Part shown: positions 7,205 to 13,672 of the stretch, one piece after another
How positions within the stretch are numbered: the stretch's first letter is position 1
Layout of the letters: every line of letters begins with the position of its first letter
NCBI GenBank assembly: GCA_044356825.1
Contig: JBIKVM010000020.1
Span: 1 to 24,536 of the forward strand
Direction of reading: 5' to 3'
Length of the DNA: 24,536 bases
Origin: JAUREX01 sp044356825
Lineage (GTDB): Bacteria; Pseudomonadota; Alphaproteobacteria; Rhodobacterales; Rhodobacteraceae
The notes under the pieces: generated by a model
Databases searched by the model: none
What the model saw: only the letters and a program-made list of their open reading frames with translations
Told to the model about the DNA's origin: nothing
Made by a program: the position numbers and the translations under genes

Positions 7205-7921
7205 ATGCGTATCGTGCCGATGATCCTTGCCCTCCTGCTTGTCCCCGCCGCCTGTGGCCGCCTCGACGAGGTCGGGCGCGCCCCCGGGTTCACCCCCTTC
7301 GAGGGCAGCCCTCAGCACAGCTCGATCTACGACGCGCCCGCCGAAACCGGCCGTACCGCCACGAACGCCTCGCTCTGGTCGAGCGGGCGCGAGGCGCTCT
7401 TTGGCGACCGTCGCGCAGCCCGGCGCGGCGATATCCTGACCGTCGTCATCGAGATCGACGACAAGGCCGAAATCTCGAACACCTCCGGCCGCTCGCGGTC
7501 GGGCGAGATCGAGATGGGCATCTCCGAACTGCTCGGGTTGCCGCAGAATATCGCCGCGCAGGGCGACGGCGACTTCGCGCTCGCAACGGCAGCCGCGGCG
7601 CAGGGGGACTCGAGCTTTAGCGGCCAGGGCTCTGTCCGGCGCAATGAGAAGCTTACCCTGCGCATCGCCGCCACTGTCATCGAGGAGTTGGCGAACGGCG
7701 TCCTGCGCATCGAGGGCGAGCAGGAGGTGCGGGTCAATCACGAACTGCGCCAGCTTGTCGTCTCGGGCTTCGTGCGGCCAGGCGACGTCTCGCGCCAGAA
7801 CGAGATCGGCTATGACAAGATCGCGGGGGCGCGCATCTCCTATGGTGGCCGAGGTCTGGTGAGCGATGTCCAGCAACCTGGCTGGGGTCAGCAGATCACC
7901 GACATCGTCCTGCCCTTCTAG
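7205..7921 (+). CDS. flgH: Flagellar L-ring protein FlgH
   Basis: FlgH is the outer-membrane lipoprotein that forms the L ring around the distal rod. The 238-residue protein has a signal sequence ending in VPAAC, with Cys17 as the likely lipidated residue; the lipobox is imperfect. The family region ASLWSSGREALFGDRRA and RRGDILTVVIEIDD follow, then the C-terminal part with GVLRIEGEQEVRVNHE and VSGFVRPGDV. ATG 7205 has GCGGAG 8 nt upstream, overlapping the flgA stop region. The operon continues with a FliL-like gene. Confidence 0.95.
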   Translation: MRIVPMILALLLVPAACGRLDEVGRAPGFTPFEGSPQHSSIYDAPAETGRTATNASLWSSGREALFGDRRAARRGDILTVVIEIDDKAEISNTSGRSRSGEIEMGISELLGLPQNIAAQGDGDFALATAAAAQGDSSFSGQGSVRRNEKLTLRIAATVIEELANGVLRIEGEQEVRVNHELRQLVVSGFVRPGDVSRQNEIGYDKIAGARISYGGRGLVSDVQQPGWGQQITDIVLPF

Positions 7922-7929
7922 GACCAGCC

Positions 7930-8433
7930 ATGAAGCGTTTCATCCTGCCCGTCCTCCTCGCGCTGCTCGGCCTCGGTGCTGGCGCCGGCGCGGGCTATTT
8001 CCTGCGCCCCGCCCCCGAACCCGAGGCAAATGCCGCCGAGACGGCCGAGGGCGAGAGCGCGCATCAGGGTGCATCCCCCGATCATGGCGGCGCGCAGGAT
8101 GCGGCGACCCCGCGCGAATATGTCCGCCTCGAGAACCAGTTCATCGTTCCCGTCGTCGAAGGTGGCAAGATCGCCGCCCTTGTCGTCGTTTCGCTCTCGC
8201 TCGAGATCGACCAGGGCAGCGCCGAGGCCGTCTTCAACGCCGAACCCAAGCTGCGCGATGCCTTTCTGCGCGTGATGTTCGACCATGCCACGGCGGGGGG
8301 CTTCGGCGGGGCCTACACTGACGCTGCTGCCATGGCACCGCTGCGCACCGCCCTGCATGAGGCCGCGCGCGAGGTGATGGGCTCAATCGTGAGCGATGTC
8401 CTCATCACCGAGATCGTGCGTCAGGATACCTGA
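7930..8433 (+). CDS. FliL-like basal-body-associated membrane protein
   Basis: A 167-residue single-pass inner-membrane protein. Residues 4-25 form an N-terminal transmembrane helix, followed by a Pro/Glu/Ala/His linker (27-63) and a periplasmic domain beginning REYVRLENQFIVPVVEGGK. This pattern, with VVVSLSLEID and the C-terminal helix ending VSDVLITEIVRQD, fits the FliL family, which surrounds the stator and tunes torque. A second, more typical FliL is encoded at 18216-18710. ATG 7930 follows flgH by 8 bp with AGGA 6 nt away; it is the last gene of the operon and faces the small gene at 8443. Role inferred from family and position. Confidence 0.75.
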   Translation: MKRFILPVLLALLGLGAGAGAGYFLRPAPEPEANAAETAEGESAHQGASPDHGGAQDAATPREYVRLENQFIVPVVEGGKIAALVVVSLSLEIDQGSAEAVFNAEPKLRDAFLRVMFDHATAGGFGGAYTDAAAMAPLRTALHEAAREVMGSIVSDVLITEIVRQDT

Positions 8434-8442
8434 ACGGGGCGC

Positions 8443-8796
8443 TCAGCCCTCGTCGCGCGGCCGCGCCTGTGCCGCGGCCAACCGTTCGAGCACCGCCCGC
8501 CGGCCGACCGCGCGCGCGGCATCGGCTGCGGCCTCCGCGTGGCGCGCATCGAGCGCCGCAAGCTCTGACCCGAGTGCCGCGATACGCGCCGCCGCCCAGC
8601 GCCGATAACGCACCTCGGCCTCGGCATCGTGCAGATGCCCCGCCGCCGATCCTGAGGGCGTCCGCACAGTGAGGTCGGCGATGCGCGCGCGCACTTGCGC
8701 CCGTCCCGCCTCGATCGCGGCGATGCGTGAGAGATGGACATCCTCGACCAGCCCGGCGAGGCGGCAGAGCCGATCCATACGTCCGTCCGTGGCCAT
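8443..8796 (-). CDS. Small coiled-coil protein after flhB, FliJ candidate
   Basis: A 117-residue soluble, Ala/Arg/Glu-rich protein predicted to be almost wholly helical, without signal peptide or membrane segment. Heptad-like spacing is seen in RLAGLVEDVHLSRIAAIEAG (12-31) and again in ALGSELAALDARHAEAAADA (74-93). The ATG at 8796 overlaps the flhB stop (ATGA). It is the last gene of the long minus-strand unit and meets the FliL-like gene with 9 bp between stops. Size, coiled coil and linkage to export genes suggest the export-ATPase stalk protein FliJ, otherwise missing from the window, but sequence signatures of FliJ are weak and the call is an inference. Confidence 0.6.
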   Translation of the reverse strand: MATDGRMDRLCRLAGLVEDVHLSRIAAIEAGRAQVRARIADLTVRTPSGSAAGHLHDAEAEVRYRRWAAARIAALGSELAALDARHAEAAADAARAVGRRAVLERLAAAQARPRDEG

Positions 8797-9893
8797 CAGC
8801 GCCCCCCGCTTCGCCAGCCGGACCTCGCGCGCCTGCGCATCGCCTCGGCAAAACGGATCGCAGCCGCCACGGCGCGATAGTGGTCCGGTTCGATCTCGGC
8901 GCCGATGTCGACGGTCGCGTGGAGGACGCGCGCGGTCGGCGGATCGCGTCGGATCGGAACACCGGCCGCCTGGGCCGCTTCGCGGATGCGCGCCGCAATC
9001 TCGTCCACCCCCTTGGCCACGCTCACCGGCGCACGACCCGAGTTCCGATTCCATGCCAGCGCCACCGCGTAATGGGTTGGGTTCACGATGACGACATCGG
9101 CCTTCGGCACCTCGGCGAGCATCCGGTTCGTCGCGATGTCCACACCCCGCTGCCGCCGCTCGGCCTTGAGGTGGGGATCGCCCTCGACCTGCTTCATCTC
9201 ATCAAGAAGTTCGCGCCTGCTCATCCGGTTGCGGCGCCGGTGCTCGGCCGTCTGGAAGAACAGGTCGAGCCCGCCGATGACGGCCTGCAGCAAGACGACG
9301 AGGGCCAGAAATTCGACCATCATCTGCCCGAGCGCGCCCATCGCCGGGCCTGGCCCGAGATGGAGGGTGCCGAGGATCTCGGGGGCATGCGAGACAAGGA
9401 AGGTGCCGAAGACGGCCGATACGGCCACGAGTTTCGTCACGCTCTTGGCGAAATCGAAGAGGCCCGAGCGCCCGAACTTGTTCCGCGCCCCCGCGAGAGG
9501 CGAGATCCGCGAGAGCTTTGGCATGAGGTTCGCGGGCGTGACCACAAGCGCGCGCTGCACCGCGATCGCCGCCAATGCTGTGGCGAACGGCAACACGAAT
9601 AGGGGCGCCGTCGCAAGAGCTACCGTCCCCAGCATCCCCCCAACCGGCCCACCGCCCGAGCCCAGCACCAGAGGCGCAAGCTCGGGGCTCTGGTCGAGCA
9701 GGACCATCCCGAAGGTTCCTATCCCCTCGATCATCCCTTCGCCCTCGACCGCGAGCGCAAGGAGCAGCCCAGCCGCACCCGCGGCGGCGAAGAGGTCGCG
9801 CCCCCGCGGCACGTCACCCTTCTCGCGCGCTTCTCGCAGGCGCTGCTCGGTCGGGTCGTGCTCCTTCTCGCTGTCGTTGGACTCGCCGCTCAT
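8796..9893 (-). CDS. flhB: Flagellar export switch protein FlhB
   Basis: FlhB is an inner-membrane export-gate protein whose self-cleaving cytoplasmic domain switches substrates from rod/hook to filament type. The 365-residue protein has the N-terminal TEQRLREAREKGDVPRG (15-31), four hydrophobic segments between about 35 and 215, and the autocleavage motif NPTH at 271-274 followed by YAVALAW. ATG 9893 overlaps the fliR stop (ATGA), and its own stop overlaps the next small gene. A longer open frame upstream of the ATG lies antisense or out of frame within fliR and is not needed. Confidence 0.96.
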   Translation of the reverse strand: MSGESNDSEKEHDPTEQRLREAREKGDVPRGRDLFAAAGAAGLLLALAVEGEGMIEGIGTFGMVLLDQSPELAPLVLGSGGGPVGGMLGTVALATAPLFVLPFATALAAIAVQRALVVTPANLMPKLSRISPLAGARNKFGRSGLFDFAKSVTKLVAVSAVFGTFLVSHAPEILGTLHLGPGPAMGALGQMMVEFLALVVLLQAVIGGLDLFFQTAEHRRRNRMSRRELLDEMKQVEGDPHLKAERRQRGVDIATNRMLAEVPKADVVIVNPTHYAVALAWNRNSGRAPVSVAKGVDEIAARIREAAQAAGVPIRRDPPTARVLHATVDIGAEIEPDHYRAVAAAIRFAEAMRRRARSGWRSGGR

Positions 9894-10669
9894 GGCGGGG
9901 CACCGAAGGGATCGGCCCCGAAGCCTGCGAGCGCTTCTTGCCAGAGCGCGAGCGCGCCCGGCGTCACGAGAAAGAGCAGCACAAGCCCGCCGAAGGTCAT
10001 CGCCGGGGCGCCGACGAAGGCCACCATCAGTTGTGGCATCGCCCGGTTGATGGCCCCGAGAGCGAGGTTGTAGACGAGCGCCGCAATCACGAAAGGCGCG
10101 GCGAGCGACAGGGCGAGGGCAGACGCCCGCGCGATGCCGCCCACCCCCCAGCGGGCCAGATCCGCGGCCTCGGGCAGCCGGCCGGCGGGTAGCACCTCGT
10201 AGGAGACGATCAGCGCCCGCGCCGCCTGCAGGTGCAGACCCGAAGCCACGGCAACCGCGATCCCCGCCATCGTCAGCAGATGCCCCATGGCCGGCAGCGG
10301 TTCGGGTGATGCCCCACCCGTCAGTTGCGCAAGCGAGGTCGATTGCGCTGCGATCGTCCCTGCGATCTGGAGCGCGAACACGAAGAGGCGGAACCCCACG
10401 CCGAGCGCCAGGCCCGCACCCGCCTCGATCAGCACCGCCCCGAGGCTGAGCACCGCCGATGCAGCGATCTCTCCGCTGACGGCGGGAAAGACGACCGCCG
10501 TGAAGCCTGCGGCAAGCATGAGGCGGATACGCATCGGCACCGACGCCTCGCCGAATCCCGGCAGAAGCGCCATCACTGCCCCCACACGCACGAAGACGAG
10601 CACGACCGCGACCCAGAGCGGCGCGACCGTCTGCGACAGGAGCGTCGCAAGATCGACAAGCGCGCTCAG
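9890..10669 (-). CDS. fliR: Flagellar export gate protein FliR (likely CTG start)
   Basis: FliR is a polytopic export-gate subunit that forms the channel with FliP and FliQ. The frame encodes the FliR core LLPGFGEASVPMRIRLMLAA and later conserved membrane segments. The first conventional start is GTG at 10603 (237 residues), but it would cut into the first membrane helix. Upstream codons SALVDLATLLSQTVAPLW complete that helix, and the only plausible initiator there is CTG at 10669, overlapping the flhA stop as CTGA and giving 259 residues, the usual FliR length. No strong ribosome site is seen, which fits translational coupling to flhA. The start is therefore inferred; the family call is firm. 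Confidence 0.9.
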   Translation of the reverse strand: MSALVDLATLLSQTVAPLWVAVVLVFVRVGAVMALLPGFGEASVPMRIRLMLAAGFTAVVFPAVSGEIAASAVLSLGAVLIEAGAGLALGVGFRLFVFALQIAGTIAAQSTSLAQLTGGASPEPLPAMGHLLTMAGIAVAVASGLHLQAARALIVSYEVLPAGRLPEAADLARWGVGGIARASALALSLAAPFVIAALVYNLALGAINRAMPQLMVAFVGAPAMTFGGLVLLFLVTPGALALWQEALAGFGADPFGAPP

Positions 10670-12753
10670 GCCGGCACCACGCCGACCAGCGCGGGGCGCG
10701 CGTCGGTCCCGATTTCGTCATAGGACAGCACGGGCGCCACAACGCCGCGTGCCCCGAGTACCGTGCGCACGAAGCGTCGCCGCATCGCCGATGTCACCAG
10801 GGCTACGCGGGTGCCGGTCTCGGCAGCGCGCGCCACGCGCTCTCCCACCGCCGAGGCGAGGCGGTTGAACTGCTCGGGCGGCAGCGCGACATCGGCGATG
10901 CCCTGCACCGCCTCGAGGGTATGGCGCCCGAAGATCTCCTCCCATTCCGGCGCGAGTTGCAGGAGCGGTACAGTCCCGTCCGCGCGGCGCAGATCGGCGA
11001 TGAGCTGAAATCCGATCCGGCGGCGGACATGTTCACAGATCGCCTCGGGGGCCAGGTGTCCGCCGCGCATCTCGGCGATCGCCTCGAGGATGAGGCCAAG
11101 GTTGCGCACCGAGACTTGCTCCTCGAGCAGGAGCCGCAGCACGCCAAGCAGCGTGTCGATCGGCACCTTCTCGGGGATGAGTTCGTCAAGCAGCCGGCGG
11201 TTCGCCGCCGCGCGCGCCGGATCGCTCAGTTGCGCGCTTTCATCGAGGAGCCGACGCAGGCCCTTGAGCGTCAGAAGCCGCGCGAGATTGCCCTTGAGCA
11301 CCTCGAGCAGATGGGTGGCGAGCACCTCGGTCGGGCTTACGACCGTCATGCCGGCAAGGGCCGCATCCTCCTGCCGCACGGGGTCGATCCAGCGGGCGGG
11401 TGCGCCGAAGACGGGCTCGGCGACATCCTCGCCCGACGGGGCGTCGCCGCCCGCACCCTCGCCCAGAAGCATCAGGACGCGACCGGGCCTGAGACGCGCG
11501 CGCGCCTGCTCGGCGCCGTGGATGCGCACGACATAACTGCCTTGCGGCAGAAAAGGTTCGTCGGTCAGCCGGATCTCTGGCAGGATGATGCCGAAGGCGG
11601 ATGCGATATGGTTGCGGATGTTCGAGATGCGCGCGTCGAGCCCCGTCGCCGGGTCGAGCACCATGGGCACGAGGTCAGGGGCGAATTCGATGTGGATCTC
11701 GTCGACATCGAGGATGTCGCCGATCGGCCGCTGGCGCGGTGCTTCCGGCGCGGGTGGGGTACCGGCAGCGCGCTCGCGCCGCTGCGCCGCCGCCGCGAGC
11801 ATTGCGGCCGTCCCGCCGAGCATCGCCGCACCCGCCATGAAAGGGCCGAAGGGCAAGCCGGGGATCAGGGCGAAGCCTGCCATCAGCGCGGCCACGGTTC
11901 CAAGGGCCGCCGGATAGCGCCCCAGTTGGCCAAAGAGCGCCGTGTCGGTTGCCCCCGTCGTCCCGCCGCGCGCGAGCAGCAGCGCCGCCGCGATCGAGAT
12001 GATGACGGCGGGGATCTGGCTCACGAGGCCATCGCCCACGGTCAGGATCGCATAGGTCTCGAACGCCAGTCCGACCGGCATGTCATGGACCATGATCCCG
12101 ATCACGAGGCCCATGACGATGTTGAGCAGCGTGATGAGAAGCCCCGCCACCGCATCGCCCTTGACGAATTTCGACGCCCCGTCGAGCGAGCCGTAGAAGT
12201 TCGTCTCGGCCAGTTCGCGTTCGCGCCGCAGCTTGGCTTCGGCATGGTCGATCGCGCCGGCCGACATGTCGCTGTCGATCGCGAGTTGCCGCCCCGGCAT
12301 CCCGTCGAGTGCAAATCGCGCCGCGACCTCGGCCATCCGCCCCGCGCCCTTGGTGATGACGATGAAGTTGACGATGAGCAGGACGCAGAAGATCACGACC
12401 CCGATCAGGACCGACCCGCCCATGATGAAGCTCGCAAATCCCTCGATCACGGCGCCGGCAGCGTGGGTGCCGTTGTGCCCCTCGCCGATGATGAGCTTCG
12501 TCGACGAGACGTTGAGCGCGAGCCGCAGCATGAGCGAGGCGAGCAGAATCGTCGGGAAGGAAGAGAAATCAAGCGGCCGCTCGATGAAGAGCGTGATCGT
12601 GAAGATCAAGATCGCGATGGCGAAGGACAGCGCAAGCCCGATGTCGAGCAGCCACGCCGGAACCGGCAGCACCATCATCGCGATGACGGCCATGAGCCCG
12701 AGCGCAAGCAGAACTGTCGGGCGCAGCGGTGCCCTGATATCGAAGGCCGCCAC
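10666..12753 (-). CDS. flhA: Flagellar export protein FlhA
   Basis: FlhA forms the nonameric export ring: an N-terminal membrane domain with about eight helices (residues ~15-320) coupled to proton flow, and a large cytoplasmic docking domain (~345-695). Visible family motifs are RLALNVSSTKLIIGEG (77-92) and the FHIPEP-loop segment RFALDGMPGRQLAID (146-160). GTG at 12753 gives 695 residues, the usual size; it begins 2 nt after the transglycosylase stop, with a G-rich ribosome site in the preceding gene. The frame stays open much further upstream through the transglycosylase gene, but that part has no FlhA features. The 3' end overlaps the fliR start. Confidence 0.96.
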   Translation of the reverse strand: MAAFDIRAPLRPTVLLALGLMAVIAMMVLPVPAWLLDIGLALSFAIAILIFTITLFIERPLDFSSFPTILLASLMLRLALNVSSTKLIIGEGHNGTHAAGAVIEGFASFIMGGSVLIGVVIFCVLLIVNFIVITKGAGRMAEVAARFALDGMPGRQLAIDSDMSAGAIDHAEAKLRRERELAETNFYGSLDGASKFVKGDAVAGLLITLLNIVMGLVIGIMVHDMPVGLAFETYAILTVGDGLVSQIPAVIISIAAALLLARGGTTGATDTALFGQLGRYPAALGTVAALMAGFALIPGLPFGPFMAGAAMLGGTAAMLAAAAQRRERAAGTPPAPEAPRQRPIGDILDVDEIHIEFAPDLVPMVLDPATGLDARISNIRNHIASAFGIILPEIRLTDEPFLPQGSYVVRIHGAEQARARLRPGRVLMLLGEGAGGDAPSGEDVAEPVFGAPARWIDPVRQEDAALAGMTVVSPTEVLATHLLEVLKGNLARLLTLKGLRRLLDESAQLSDPARAAANRRLLDELIPEKVPIDTLLGVLRLLLEEQVSVRNLGLILEAIAEMRGGHLAPEAICEHVRRRIGFQLIADLRRADGTVPLLQLAPEWEEIFGRHTLEAVQGIADVALPPEQFNRLASAVGERVARAAETGTRVALVTSAMRRRFVRTVLGARGVVAPVLSYDEIGTDARPALVGVVPA

Positions 12754-12755
12754 GA

Positions 12756-13571
12756 TCAGCCCCCGAACAACGCGCCGCGCGGCCCCGAAAGCAGGCCCGG
12801 GCCCGACCCTTCGATCCGAAAGAGCGATCCGGGCATCACCGGCCCGGGTTCGGGGGGTGAGCCGGATGCCTCGTACTCGAGCGCGGGCGATGCCGCGCGC
12901 GTGACCTCGGGTGCCGGCAGCGTCGTGGCCAGATCCGCGCCAAGATGGGCAAGATTGCGCGCGACGGCCGCGCGGTAGCGGGCCGCATGGGCCGGCGTGC
13001 GCGAGTGATAGGCGCCGATCGCGGAACTCCACGATCCCGTCTCGGCGTGCAACTCGACCAGAAAGCGCGCCGCGTGCCGGGCATTCGCCATCGGGTCGAG
13101 CATCTCCTCGACCGAGGCGAAAGCCTCTGCATGCCAGCGGTGGTTGATCTGAAAGCAGCCCACGTCGATATTGCGCTGCCCCTCGGCCAGAGCCGCGCGC
13201 AGCGCCGCGAGCGCCGTGTCGCGGCTGTCGAACCACGCGCCCGGTCCGCCGAAGTTCAGTGCCCAGGGCCAGGGTCTGCGGCCGGTCTCATCCCTTCGCC
13301 CGCTTTCGGTCAGGGCGATGGCCTGCAGGATCGCAAGTGGAACGCCCGTCTCGGCACCCGCCGCCCGGGTGGCGCGTTCGCACAGCGCCGCGGGGTCGGA
13401 CGCATCGCCCCGTTCGGCCGAGACAACGAAGGTCGTGCCAAGCCCCCCCGTGACGGGCGAGGCGCCTGCGCTGCCGGCAACGGCCGCAAGCACGAGCGCG
13501 GCCGCAAGCAGCGGCGCACGGCGGCGCGCGCTCGGGCGAAAGGGGTGCGTCTCGGGCTGCGCAAGGGGCAA
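12756..13571 (-). CDS. Flagellar-cluster lytic transglycosylase (SLT domain, SltF-like)
   Basis: A periplasmic lytic transglycosylase that likely opens peptidoglycan for the rod, as SltF does in the Rhodobacter sphaeroides flagellar cluster. From the TTG at 13571 it has 271 residues: a signal peptide (arginines at 16-18, hydrophobic 20-36), then the lysozyme-like domain with presumed catalytic Glu89 in ALTESG, PWPWALNFGG (100-109), NIDVGCFQINH (134-144) and AYHSR. Cys64 and Cys139 could form a disulfide. TTG is chosen because GGAGG (13578-13582) sits 6 nt before it; the alternative GTG at 13625 has no such site and adds an odd N-terminus. The C-terminal ~70 residues are Pro/Gly-rich. flhA follows after 2 nt. 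Confidence 0.87.
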   Translation of the reverse strand: MPLAQPETHPFRPSARRRAPLLAAALVLAAVAGSAGASPVTGGLGTTFVVSAERGDASDPAALCERATRAAGAETGVPLAILQAIALTESGRRDETGRRPWPWALNFGGPGAWFDSRDTALAALRAALAEGQRNIDVGCFQINHRWHAEAFASVEEMLDPMANARHAARFLVELHAETGSWSSAIGAYHSRTPAHAARYRAAVARNLAHLGADLATTLPAPEVTRAASPALEYEASGSPPEPGPVMPGSLFRIEGSGPGLLSGPRGALFGG

Positions 13572-13672
13572 GGGGCACCTCCGTTCTGGATCGTCCGCGC
13601 GCGTCGATGGCTGCGCGGGTGTCACACTAGCCGCGCGAATCTTTGCGGATCGTAACCGGGGTCACATCACAC

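Noticed and set aside
10921..12978. 685-codon open frame on the plus strand across flhA
   Set aside because: It is antisense to the clear flhA gene, is Arg/His/Asp-rich low-complexity sequence without domain signatures, and reflects high GC and codon bias.
12754..13236. N-terminal extension of flhA into the transglycosylase gene
   Set aside because: The extra codons are the out-of-frame reading of a good SLT-domain gene; FlhA homology begins at the GTG at 12753.
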